Source of the DNA: Candidatus Arcticimaribacter sp.
GTDB taxonomy: Bacteria > Bacteroidota > Bacteroidia > Flavobacteriales > Flavobacteriaceae
Length of the DNA stretch: 33,399 nt
NCBI GenBank assembly: GCA_002708445.1
Contig: PAOB01000035.1
Location: 1-33,399 of the forward strand
Direction of reading: 5' to 3'
Positions 16,679-25,366 of the stretch are shown here, piece after piece (position 1 is the first letter of the stretch; every line of letters begins with the position of its first letter). The position numbers and the translations under genes were made by a program. The notes beneath the pieces were generated by a model, which searched no databases, was not told the origin of the DNA, and was given only the letters and a program-made list of their open reading frames with translations.

Positions 16679-18721
16679 GTGAAGTTCCCAAATTTTACAT
16701 TAATCCCTCTTATTTTTTGTTTCGTTTTAGGTCTACTTTTTTCTTTCCACTTAGAAACAAACATTCTTTATTTTTCGTATTCTAGTCTTTTATTTTTATG
16801 TGTAATTGGATTGTTCTTAAGATGGTGGCTAAGGGATAAAAATTTTCTTTTCTTTCCTGTTCTTCTGTGTACATTAAGTTTTTCAATTGGAGTAAAAACA
16901 TGTATGCAGTCCCATGAAATTTCTCAAAATCATTACATTTTTTCATACAGCACCCAAAGTCATAATAATTTTCAGATTGAATTAACAGATCGGCTTCATC
17001 CTACAAAAAACCATAACAGATACTATGGTAAAGTTTTTGAAATTAACTCAAAAAAGACTTCATGGAAAGTGCTGATTCTTCATGAAAAGAAAGATTCTTT
17101 AAAAATAGAACTTGGAGAGTTCGTAAAAACCACAACACCTTTAATCCCAATGCAAAAACCAAAAAACATAGGCAGCTTTGACTACAAAAGATTTTTAAGT
17201 AATATCGGTATTTTACATCAGTTGAAATTGAGAGGCTCCTCATTCAGTACAAGTTCAGGAATTTCAATTAGTAGTCTTTTTAATAAATTCAAACAAAACA
17301 CAATTAATAAAGTAGAAAAAAGCATTTTCGTTGAAGAAACAAAAAAACTAATCCTTGCATTAATTCTTGGTGAACGAAGTGATGTCAATAGGGCTTGGAT
17401 GGATCGCTAAGCCTGAGCTGGAATTGTATACATGCTCGCTATTTCTGAATTACACATTGGCTTATTGATGATTCTTTTCAGTTGGATTTACAAACCGTTT
17501 GAGTATATAACGTATGGAAAATATGTTCGCGTTTCGATGATCATTTTTTTCTTTGGGGATATGCATTGCTGACTGGTGGAAGTCCATCAGTAATAAGAGC
17601 AGTAACCATATTTTCTTTGTTTAGTATTGGAAACTACATCAATAGAAGTCCGCCGACAATTTATCTTCTTATTCTTTCGTTTGGAACTTTGTTATTCATC
17701 AATCCACTTTACCTAAAGCAGCTTGGGTTTCAAATGAGCTATTTAGCAGTATTTGGAATTCTTTGCCTACATCCGTTGTTTGTAAATTTACTTCCAGTGT
17801 AAAAAGGCTTGCTCCATCGTTTTTGTAATATGACCGCAGTTACTCTTTCTGCTCAAATAGCAGAAACCCCAATTAGTATTTACTATTTCCATCAATTTCC
17901 AGGTTTGTTTCTGTTAACAAATTGGGTAGTTCTCCCCTTTCTTGCATTATTCCTCTATCTTGGAATTGGGGGTGTTTTCCTTCTTAATATGAATATCTTA
18001 CCCCAAACATTAATTTCAATTCTTGATTTAATGTCTTCTAAACTGAACCTTTTTGTGATGTGGATTGTGGATCAAGAAGATTTCTTTTTTGATGAATTGA
18101 GGATCAATATTTTTCAAGTAGGCGTTTTGTCACCATCCTAATTTTCATTTACATGGAAATAATAAACTCAAATAAAAAATATCTAATCGTTATGTTTTTT
18201 ATTACCCTTATGTTTCAATGGGGCTCCTTTCAAATCAATCAAGAAAACAAAAATTTAACTGCTCTTTGGCTTTTAGCTGACTATGAGAAAACAGTTTTTG
18301 CATACAAACGAGGAGAGGAGAAAAACTGACTGTTTTCTGTTCAGATTCAATAACCAAAGATGATCGAATACTAAAAGATTTAAAAAATCAATATCATGTT
18401 AAAACAATTTCTTTTGAATTTTTAAAAAATCATTATGTACTTGAAGATAAAATCCTAGATATTATTGAAGGGAATTGGTCCGAAAACTTGAAATTAGAAA
18501 ACAAAAAATTGAGTGTAGTTCTCAGAAAAAATACCCGATTGAATTTAGAAAGACTACTTCAAAGAGATGAAATAGTTGAGGTTATTGCTGATGCAAGCAG
18601 CTATCCCAATATTAAAAAGCAATGGAAGAAAACTTGCGACAATTACAAGGTGTTCTTTTTTGATACTCAAATAAAAGGGTCTTATTTATTTACCTCGAAA
18701 TCGAGGAACGAAACTTTTTAA
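16679..18721 (+). pseudogene. comEC: comEC/rec2 DNA-uptake channel, decayed
   Basis: Intact ComEC is the inner-membrane channel that takes up single-stranded DNA in transformation. Here its parts lie in order but in changing frames. Likely start is GTG 16679 (reading MKFPNFTLIPLIF; TTG 16673 is in frame). The N-terminal domain runs to ILGERSDVNRAWMDR, then TAA 17408-17410 and TGA 17414-17416 interrupt. The same frame continues AGIVYMLAISELHIG, where the conserved SGLH is SELH. One base is lost near the T run 17544-17550, restoring FLWGYALLTGGSPSVIRA. A TAA at 17800-17802 follows. A second one-base loss lies near 18125-18132, after NIFQVGVL, and a third at the A run 18321-18325. The last segment contains DASSYPNIKKQW and ends 36 bases inside the convergent thioredoxin gene. 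Three stops plus three shifts all in one gene, and intact neighbours, make sequencing error an unlikely full explanation. Confidence 0.9.
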
Positions 18722-19228
18722 ATAGTCCTGTAAATCATCAGGACCTTGAAAAACCATGTAATCTCCTTGTTTAATTATTTTTAGGTAAGGTTCAAGCTGT
18801 TGTGCAGTGTAATAACCAACTACTGGCATAATTGGATCACCATCTTCACTAAAAAAAACCATTGTTGGGTAGCCTTTTATCCCTAAAAACTGGGTGAATT
18901 GATGTGTCGCGTTCCTGCCTTTTCTTCGTTCATCATAATTTGGATTTGTGTATTTCTGGTCATAAAATTTGATCACTTCATCCCCTTCTGCATTGAATTT
19001 TACAGCATAGTAATGTTCAGAAACATAACGAACCAAATCAGGGTTTTTAAAGGTTTTGTTATCTAACAATTTACAAGGCCCACACCATGTTGTGTAAACA
19101 TCCATAATTATTTTTTTAGGCTCTTTTTTTTGAGCTTCAAGTGCTTCTGCCAAGCTCATCCATTCAATCTGTTGGGCGTAAGTAGTGACTGAACCTAAAA
19201 AAAATAAAATAAGAAATCTAACTTTCAT
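18686..19228 (-). CDS. Exported thioredoxin-fold protein with WCGPCK site
   Basis: A 180-residue protein with a signal peptide (residues 1-18, ending TTYAQ) and a thioredoxin domain whose active site is TTWCGPCKLLD (about 47-57), preceded by KKIIMDVY and followed by YPTMVFFSEDGDPI, which contains the cis-proline. It would act in the periplasm as a disulfide reductase or isomerase. It is the last gene of a minus-strand run after the peptide transporter (13-base gap). Its 3' end overlaps the tail of the comEC pseudogene by 36 bases on the other strand. Substrate unknown; a role in keeping exported peptidases reduced is only a guess from position. Confidence 0.9.
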   Translation of the reverse strand: MKVRFLILFFLGSVTTYAQQIEWMSLAEALEAQKKEPKKIIMDVYTTWCGPCKLLDNKTFKNPDLVRYVSEHYYAVKFNAEGDEVIKFYDQKYTNPNYDERRKGRNATHQFTQFLGIKGYPTMVFFSEDGDPIMPVVGYYTAQQLEPYLKIIKQGDYMVFQGPDDLQDYLKSFVPRFRGK

Positions 19229-19241
19229 AAGCTTTGATCAT

Positions 19242-20780
19242 TTAGTGTACATCTCCCATTAACTTATTCAAAAATGGTGCCATAAGAAGAACAATTACTC
19301 CTGCTCCTAGGGAGTATTTGGCTATTAAATCAAATCCTTCGATGTAAACATACAAGGAATCAAAACCGCCAATGTCTGTTGAATCACTTTCAACTGCCAA
19401 TTGTTTCCCTATGAACCCAACAACTTGGAAAGCATAAGAGGAAGACAAAAACCAAATTCCCATCATAAAAGCTACTATGCGCTCTGGAGACAAATCGGTG
19501 ATTTTTGACAATCCAACTGGAGACATGAAAAGCTCTCCAACAGAAAGCATAAAATACATGATAATTAAATATGCAAAGGGAACCATCCCATTCTCATCTG
19601 CTGAACCTCCACTTAAAGACAAAACATAAAAACTCAAACCAGCTAAAAGTAGTCCAAGACCAAACTTGTATGGTGTTCTTGGGTTTTTCTTTTTCTTCAT
19701 TAAAAAAGTAAACAATAATGAAATCGGGATTGATAAAATAATTATGAAGAATGAATTCAAAGAATTGGTTTGAGAAGCATTGATGAATTCAAGATTAACA
19801 TTTCGATCGGCAAATAAAGTAATTACACTTCCCGAGAGCTCGTGAAAACCCCAAAAAACAGTCATAAATACCGTAATAAAAATTGCTGCAATTAACTTTT
19901 TACGTTCATCTGCTGTTGACTGAAACAGAATGTATCCTAAATAAAAAACAACCAAAACACCAATTAATTTAAATAGAATATTAACCACATTTTGGTCTCC
20001 CAAAAAAGCACCTTCTTCCCCTAATGATTTGTAAGAAGCTAACATTAAAGCAATAACAGGGGCTGACAAAAACGCTAAAATAGAAATCCATGTGTCTTTT
20101 GAAAGTCCTAAAATAATTTTATCCAACCCTCCTGAAATCGGAGGTAATCCTTTGTCCTTAAAAACTCCTTTTTCTATTCCACTCCAAAAGAACATTAATC
20201 CCGTTAGCATACCTATTCCAGCTAATCCAAAACCATAGTGCCATCCATAAGCTTGTCCCAGCCATCCGCACAAGAGGGGTGCGATAAATCCACCAATGTT
20301 AATTCCCATGTAGAAAATGACAAAACCCGAATCTTTCCTAGGGTCATTTTCTTTGTAAAGTGCTGCCACAAAAGTAGATATGTTGGGCTTAAAAAAACCA
20401 TTTCCAACTACAATAAAACCGAGAGCCAGATAAAAAGTAATGTTACTTTCTATGGCTAAAACAAAATGTCCAAGAGCCATTAAAAGCCCGCCTAAAAGAA
20501 TTGATTTTCGAAAGCCTAGTAAAGAATCTGAAACTCGCCCACCAATTACAGTACTTGCGTAAACCAAAGAACCGTAGGATGCATACACTGCTGCTGCGGC
20601 ATAATCTCTTGATGCAAGAGCTTCAAAAATAACATTTACCATGTAGAGCGTAAGTAAAGCACGCATTCCATAAAAGCTAAAGCGTTCCCATAGTTCAGCA
20701 AAGAAAAGGTACAAAAGACCTTGTGGATGACCCAAAAAAGAGGAATCTAAACTTGTATTTGAAGGATTGTTGTTTGACAT
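19242..20780 (-). CDS. POT/PTR family peptide MFS transporter
   Basis: Proton-coupled di- and tripeptide importer of the inner membrane. The 512 residues carry the ExxERF motif (AELWERFSFYG, about residues 29-39), which couples proton and peptide binding in this family, and the PTR2 signature region FYMGINIGGFIAPLLCGWLG followed by WHYGFGLAGIGM. The count of about 14 hydrophobic helices and the length agree with bacterial POTs such as DtpT. It lies six bases after the dipeptidyl peptidase gene, so the peptidase that makes dipeptides and the carrier that imports them appear to be one transcript. Confidence 0.95.
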   Translation of the reverse strand: MSNNNPSNTSLDSSFLGHPQGLLYLFFAELWERFSFYGMRALLTLYMVNVIFEALASRDYAAAAVYASYGSLVYASTVIGGRVSDSLLGFRKSILLGGLLMALGHFVLAIESNITFYLALGFIVVGNGFFKPNISTFVAALYKENDPRKDSGFVIFYMGINIGGFIAPLLCGWLGQAYGWHYGFGLAGIGMLTGLMFFWSGIEKGVFKDKGLPPISGGLDKIILGLSKDTWISILAFLSAPVIALMLASYKSLGEEGAFLGDQNVVNILFKLIGVLVVFYLGYILFQSTADERKKLIAAIFITVFMTVFWGFHELSGSVITLFADRNVNLEFINASQTNSLNSFFIIILSIPISLLFTFLMKKKKNPRTPYKFGLGLLLAGLSFYVLSLSGGSADENGMVPFAYLIIMYFMLSVGELFMSPVGLSKITDLSPERIVAFMMGIWFLSSSYAFQVVGFIGKQLAVESDSTDIGGFDSLYVYIEGFDLIAKYSLGAGVIVLLMAPFLNKLMGDVH

Positions 20781-20786
20781 GATAAA

Positions 20787-22949
20787 TTACAGTTTTGTTA
20801 GTACAAAGTTAGTCATCTTGTTGTAAAGATGAAGACGAGTGTTTCCACCATAAATTCCGTGGCTTTTGTCTGGATATATCATCCATTCAAAATTCTTATT
20901 TTCCTGAACCAGAGCTTCTACCATTCGCATGGTATTTTGCAAATGAACATTATCGTCACCTGAACCGTGAATCAAAAGATAATCTCCTTTTAATAGTTCA
21001 GGATAATTAAAAGGCGAATTTAAATCATAACCATCAGGATTTTCTTGGGGTGTTCGCATAAAACGTTCAGTGTAAATAGTATCGTAAAACCTCCAACTAG
21101 TTACGGGGGCAACTGCAATAGCCATTGAAAACACATCATTCCCCTTCAACAAGCAATTGGTTGACATATGTCCTCCATAACTCCAACCCCAAATTCCGAT
21201 TCTTTCTTGGTCGATAAATGACTTTTGACCTAAAATTCGAGCAGCCTCAATTTGATCTAGTGTTTCAAAATAGACCAATTGCATGTAGGTTGCTTTTTTA
21301 AATGCAGAGCCTTTAAAACCAGTCCCACGACCATCTACACAAGCTACGATAATTCCTTTCTGAGCTAAACTCTGATGCCAAAGGTCACGTTCATCACTCC
21401 ATTCATTGGAAACTTCTTGTGATCCTGGACCCGAATACTGAAACATCAAAAGTGGATATTTTTTATTATGATCAAAGTCTTTGGGTTTTATCATCCACAT
21501 ATTAAGTTCATTTCCATTAACATCTATTGTTGAAAATTCTTTGGGTGAGATTTTATACTCCGCAAGCTTACTTTTCAATTCATTATTATCTTCAATAGAA
21601 CGAATTATTTTTCCTGAGGCAGTTAGTCTGAGGTTGTAAATGGTGGGTGTATTACTGTCTTCATAAGTATGAATGTAATATTTGTAATCTGCACTGAAAG
21701 CTACACCATTGGTGCCCTTTTTTGGACTCAAAGCTCGTTTTCCAGCCCCATTAAGTTCGATCGAATAAACAGCTCTTTCGGTACTTCCGGGTTCAACAGA
21801 CGCATAGTACAATTCCTTTGTTTTTTCTTGGAACCCAAAAAAACGAGTTACTTCCCAATCCCCTTTTGTAATTTGCTTTTTTAGAGTACCATCGGCATTG
21901 TAATGGTAAAGATGATTAAATCCATCTCGATCACTGGTCCATAAAAAACTTTCATCTTTTAAAAATCTTAAATTATCGTGAACATCTACGTATGCCTTGT
22001 CCCTTTCCTCAAGAATTACTTTTGAAGAATACTTTTCGATGTCGTAACTCCAAAGTTTTAAATGATTTTGATGGCGATTAATGGTTTGTACAATCAATTT
22101 ATTTTTATTGGGACTGAATTGAATTCTGGGAACATAATAAGGTTGCTCCTCTTCTAGTTTGATTTCTGACAAGGTCTGTTCTTCAACTTTGTACAAATAC
22201 AATGAAACAACTGCATTCTTCTCTCCAGCCTTGGGGTATTTAAAAGTGTATGGAAAAGGGTACAAACCTTGTCCAATAATATCCATTGAATAGGTTGGAA
22301 CTTCTGTTTCATCGAATTGCATAAAAACCAATGCAGAACCATCAGCGTTCCAGTCAAAAGCACGAACAAAACCAAATTCTTCTTCATACACCCAGTCGGT
22401 TAAACCATTAATAATATGTTTACTTCCATTATCGGTTACTTGAACTATTGTATTGGATGCTAAATTTTTGATGTAAATATTCCGGTTAAAAACAAAAGCT
22501 ACCTCAGAACCGTCTGGTGAAAATTTTGGTTCTTGAACTTTGGCTCCAAATAATAAAGAAGATCTTTTTGTAGCAATTTCATAAACATAATATTGTGCAC
22601 GTTTAGATCTTCTGTAAATTTGTTGTGAATTCGTCTCCAACAACAACTTACTTTCGTCTTTAGAAAAACTGTACGAGGTAAAATAAGGGAGTAAAGCTGA
22701 AGTTGCAGAATTAACAATTACTCCTGCTAACTTTGCAGTTGCGTAATCATAAGCTACTACTTTTGATGTTCGCTTGATGGGATCTAATTCTAAAACAGAA
22801 TATTGACTGACAGAACTTAACGGATGAATTTCTTGCAGACTTTTTGCTGAAAAATCAAAATTCCATATTTCTTCGTTTGTAATTTCCTTTTCTTGGGCAA
22901 GCAACACCAGAGGAAATAACAAGATTTGGGCAAATTGAAATAATTTCAT
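20787..22949 (-). CDS. Dipeptidyl peptidase IV (S9B serine peptidase)
   Basis: Periplasmic peptidase that removes N-terminal dipeptides, typically X-Pro or X-Ala. A DPP4-type beta-propeller occupies about residues 30-480 and an alpha/beta hydrolase about 490-720. The catalytic triad is visible as Ser590 (GWSYGGHMS), Asp665 (GSGDDNVHL) and His697 (DKSHGIYGG); the spacing of 75 and 32 residues parallels the human enzyme (78 and 32). A double glutamate, WVYEEEFGF, in the propeller matches the EE motif that anchors the substrate amino terminus. I placed the start at ATG 22949, giving 720 residues with a clean signal peptide MKLFQFAQILLFPLVLLAQ. An in-frame ATG at 22997 would put 16 residues in front of it and lies upstream of the likely promoter. 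First gene of the operon with the POT transporter and thioredoxin protein. Confidence 0.96.
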   Translation of the reverse strand: MKLFQFAQILLFPLVLLAQEKEITNEEIWNFDFSAKSLQEIHPLSSVSQYSVLELDPIKRTSKVVAYDYATAKLAGVIVNSATSALLPYFTSYSFSKDESKLLLETNSQQIYRRSKRAQYYVYEIATKRSSLLFGAKVQEPKFSPDGSEVAFVFNRNIYIKNLASNTIVQVTDNGSKHIINGLTDWVYEEEFGFVRAFDWNADGSALVFMQFDETEVPTYSMDIIGQGLYPFPYTFKYPKAGEKNAVVSLYLYKVEEQTLSEIKLEEEQPYYVPRIQFSPNKNKLIVQTINRHQNHLKLWSYDIEKYSSKVILEERDKAYVDVHDNLRFLKDESFLWTSDRDGFNHLYHYNADGTLKKQITKGDWEVTRFFGFQEKTKELYYASVEPGSTERAVYSIELNGAGKRALSPKKGTNGVAFSADYKYYIHTYEDSNTPTIYNLRLTASGKIIRSIEDNNELKSKLAEYKISPKEFSTIDVNGNELNMWMIKPKDFDHNKKYPLLMFQYSGPGSQEVSNEWSDERDLWHQSLAQKGIIVACVDGRGTGFKGSAFKKATYMQLVYFETLDQIEAARILGQKSFIDQERIGIWGWSYGGHMSTNCLLKGNDVFSMAIAVAPVTSWRFYDTIYTERFMRTPQENPDGYDLNSPFNYPELLKGDYLLIHGSGDDNVHLQNTMRMVEALVQENKNFEWMIYPDKSHGIYGGNTRLHLYNKMTNFVLTKL

Positions 22950-22964
22950 TTTATTTTTTTGGTT

Positions 22965-22994
22965 GAAATGTACTGGAAAAATAGTGATTTTCAA
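22965..22994 (-). promoter_or_regulatory. Probable promoter of the dipeptidyl peptidase operon
   Basis: On the minus strand a TTG (22994-22992) is followed after 19 bases by TACATTTC (22972-22965), one mismatch from the Bacteroidota -7 consensus TAnnTTTG at the right spacing. It ends 16 bases before the ATG at 22949, which supports that start and argues against the upstream ATG at 22997. Confidence 0.45.
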
Positions 22995-23039
22995 CATGAC
23001 AGTAAAATTAAGGAGTAAAAGATTCTTTAATGAAAACTG

Positions 23040-23047
23040 TATCTTTG
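23040..23047 (+). promoter_or_regulatory. -7 promoter element before HMG-CoA reductase gene
   Basis: TATCTTTG matches TAnnTTTG exactly and ends 19 bases before ATG 23066. No clear TTTG is seen about 20 bases upstream. If used, transcription would start just before ATG 23066 and downstream of the in-frame ATG at 23030, so it bears on the choice of start. Confidence 0.4.
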
Positions 23048-23065
23048 ATTTTTCAAAAGCATACT

Positions 23066-24373
23066 ATGTCTAAAAATATTGCGGGATTTTCAAAACGCAC
23101 CAAGGAAGAAAAAATTGATTGGTTGATTTCAAACTACTTCGATGGCAGTGCTGATGCAAAGCAACTTTTAAAATCTTATTGGAATTCAGATGAAAAACTT
23201 CAAAAAATCCACGATGAGTTTATTGAAAATACGATTTCCAATTTTTACTTACCTCTCGGGGTGGCACCAAACTTTTTAGTTAATAATAAAGAATACGCCA
23301 TTCCAATGGTAATTGAGGAAAGTTCGGTAATAGCTGCTGCTGCAAAAGCTGCAAAATACTGGAGCACTCGAGGTGGATTTAAAACTTCAATTTTAGGGCA
23401 AGAAAAAATTGGACAAGTACATTTTATGTTCTTTGGAGATCCAAAAAAATTATCTGATTTTTTTAATCTCATGGAAAACCAATTTTACAAAGACACCTCA
23501 GAAATTACAAAAAATATGTCTGCTCGTGGGGGAGGAATTACCTCCATAGAACTCGTGGATAAAACAGCAGAATTAGATCACTATTTTCAACTCCATGCCT
23601 GTTTTAATACGGTCGATTCTATGGGAGCAAATTTTATCAATTCATGTTTAGAACAATTTGCAAGAACTCTAGTTAGGGAAGCCTCTTCTTCTGAGCTTAT
23701 GAAAGAAGAAAAACCTTTGGAGATTGTAATGAGTATTCTTTCAAACTATGTTCCTAACTGTGTTGTAAAAGCAGAAGTTCGATCTGCTATCAATGATTTA
23801 GAAACAGAAGAAGGTCTCAGCAAACACCAATTTGCAGAAAAATTTGTTCGCGCTGTAGAAATTGCATGTGTTGAACCTTACCGAGCAGTTACCCACAACA
23901 AAGGGATTATGAATGGAATTGATGCTGTAATTCTTGCAACAGGAAACGATTTTAGAGCCGTAGAAGCTGGAATACATGCTTACGCTTCTAGAACTGGTCA
24001 GTACAGAAGTTTGAGTACTGCCTTTATTGATGGTGATGACTTTTGCTTTGAACTTGAAATTCCTTTAGCAATTGGAACTGTCGGTGGATTGACCAACCTT
24101 CATCCTCTTGTTAACTGGTCTATGGAATTACTAGGAAATCCCAATGCCACTCAATTGATGGAAATCATAGCTGTAGCTGGCTTGGCACAAAACTTTGGGG
24201 CGCTTCGTTCCTTGGTAACCTCTGGAATTCAAAAAGGGCATATGAAAATGCATTTACTCAATATTTTGAACCAACTCAAGGCAAATGATCAGGAAAAAGA
24301 AGCTGCCATGAAATATTTTAAAACAACTCCAGTGACTTTTAGTTCTGTAGCTGAGTTTTTAAAAAAATCTTGA
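23066..24373 (+). CDS. mvaA: Hydroxymethylglutaryl-CoA reductase, class II type
   Basis: Reduces HMG-CoA to mevalonate, the committed step of the mevalonate route to isoprenoids. The family is called degradative after Pseudomonas mevalonii, but in Flavobacteriaceae the biosynthetic direction is expected. With the start at ATG 23066 it has 435 residues, beginning MSKNIAGFSKRTKEEKIDWL. Motifs: PMVIEESSVIAAAAKAAKYW with the catalytic glutamate, DSMGANFINSCLEQFA (substrate and cofactor site), THNKGIMNGIDAVILATGND with the catalytic lysine and aspartate, and a C-terminal GHMKMH with the probable catalytic histidine. An in-frame ATG at 23030 would add 12 residues but lies upstream of a -7 element. 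The stop is one base before the GHMP kinase start, so the two are co-transcribed. Confidence 0.94.
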   Translation: MSKNIAGFSKRTKEEKIDWLISNYFDGSADAKQLLKSYWNSDEKLQKIHDEFIENTISNFYLPLGVAPNFLVNNKEYAIPMVIEESSVIAAAAKAAKYWSTRGGFKTSILGQEKIGQVHFMFFGDPKKLSDFFNLMENQFYKDTSEITKNMSARGGGITSIELVDKTAELDHYFQLHACFNTVDSMGANFINSCLEQFARTLVREASSSELMKEEKPLEIVMSILSNYVPNCVVKAEVRSAINDLETEEGLSKHQFAEKFVRAVEIACVEPYRAVTHNKGIMNGIDAVILATGNDFRAVEAGIHAYASRTGQYRSLSTAFIDGDDFCFELEIPLAIGTVGGLTNLHPLVNWSMELLGNPNATQLMEIIAVAGLAQNFGALRSLVTSGIQKGHMKMHLLNILNQLKANDQEKEAAMKYFKTTPVTFSSVAEFLKKS

Positions 24374-24374
24374 G

Positions 24375-25277
24375 ATGAAATTTTACAGCCCAGGTAAATT
24401 ATTAATATCAGCCGAATACTTAGTTCTCTCTGGAGCTCAAGCTTTGGCACTCCCAACCCAAATGGGACAACATATGAACGTTGAACCCATTGAAGAACCT
24501 TTACTTCAATGGAAAAGTTATGACCTCAACAAGAATCTCTGGATGGAGGGATGTTTTTCAATCGAAAATTTTGAAATTCTAGAAACCCAAAACACCCCCT
24601 CAGCTTTAATTGAAAAACTACAAAACAGTTTAAGATTTACGAGAATACTTAGACCCAGCTTTTGTAAAACAGGACATAAAGTATCTAGTCAATTAGATTT
24701 TGAGCGAAACTGGGGATTGGGGTCTTCCTCTACCTTTATTCATAATCTAGCTCAATGGGCAGAGGTAAATCCCTTTGATCTATTAAATAAAACTTTTGGA
24801 GGAAGTGGGTGTGATGTTGCAGTTGCTCAAACCCAAAAGGCTATTTTGTATTCTCTAAACCAAAACGACCCCTCAATTGAATCCATAGATTTCAACCCTC
24901 CTTTTACTGATCAAATGTATTTTGTCCATCTCAACCAAAAACAAAACAGTCAAAAAGAAGTTGTTGCTTACCACAAACGTCCTCAACCCTCACAAAAATT
25001 GATAGACCAAATAAGTCGTCTCACTACAGATTTATCATCAGAAACTTCGCTTAGCTCATTTGAAGAACTACTTACAAAACACGAAAAATTAGTGGGGAGT
25101 CTTATCGGACAACAACCTATTCAGGAACGATTATTTTCCGACTTTGATGGACGTATCAAAAGTCTTGGTGCTTGGGGAGGGGATTTTATTCTTGGTACCA
25201 GAAAATCATCACTTACTTACTTTAAAGAGAAGGGATATCCTACAATTATCCCTTATTCTAGGATGATTGCATCTTAA
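24375..25277 (+). CDS. GHMP kinase family protein (GYDIA type), mevalonate-pathway associated
   Basis: A 300-residue protein of the galactokinase/homoserine/mevalonate/phosphomevalonate kinase superfamily. The N-terminus FYSPGKLLISAEYLVLSG is the substrate-side motif; the ATP-binding motif is NWGLGSSSTF (about 115-124). GGSGCDVAVAQ (about 145-155) stands where related sequences have GSGYDIA, and the C-terminal motif is GAWGGDFILG. The exact substrate of this flavobacterial group is not known to me; mevalonate or phosphomevalonate is the obvious candidate because the gene directly follows HMG-CoA reductase with a one-base gap. It could instead act on another small hydroxyl compound. Confidence 0.85.
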   Translation: MKFYSPGKLLISAEYLVLSGAQALALPTQMGQHMNVEPIEEPLLQWKSYDLNKNLWMEGCFSIENFEILETQNTPSALIEKLQNSLRFTRILRPSFCKTGHKVSSQLDFERNWGLGSSSTFIHNLAQWAEVNPFDLLNKTFGGSGCDVAVAQTQKAILYSLNQNDPSIESIDFNPPFTDQMYFVHLNQKQNSQKEVVAYHKRPQPSQKLIDQISRLTTDLSSETSLSSFEELLTKHEKLVGSLIGQQPIQERLFSDFDGRIKSLGAWGGDFILGTRKSSLTYFKEKGYPTIIPYSRMIAS

Positions 25278-25320
25278 AAAACAATACATTTTAGATTGAT
25301 GAAGAATGTTGAGACCACAA

Positions 25321-25348
25321 AAAAAGCCTCTGCAAACAGAGGCTTTTT
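25321..25348. terminator. Bidirectional intrinsic terminator
   Basis: Perfect inverted repeat: AAAAAGCCTCTG (25321-25332), loop CAAA, CAGAGGCTTTTT (25337-25348). The 12-base stem ends in T runs on both strands. It lies between the convergent GHMP kinase (plus, ends 25277) and the PpiD-like gene (minus, ends 25367) and can stop transcription from both sides. Confidence 0.93.
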
Positions 25349-25366
25349 AATTAATCATATGTCTTG

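Noticed and set aside
16673-17410. A free-standing 245-residue membrane protein
   Set aside because: It is the N-terminal third of ComEC; homologous sequence continues past the stop in the same and shifted frames, so it is part of the pseudogene.
22950-22997. Extended N-terminus of the dipeptidyl peptidase from ATG 22997
   Set aside because: It would bury the signal peptide behind 16 residues and lies upstream of the likely promoter.
23030-23065. ATG 23030 as start of HMG-CoA reductase
   Set aside because: A TAnnTTTG element lies between it and ATG 23066, and the extra residues are not typical of the family.
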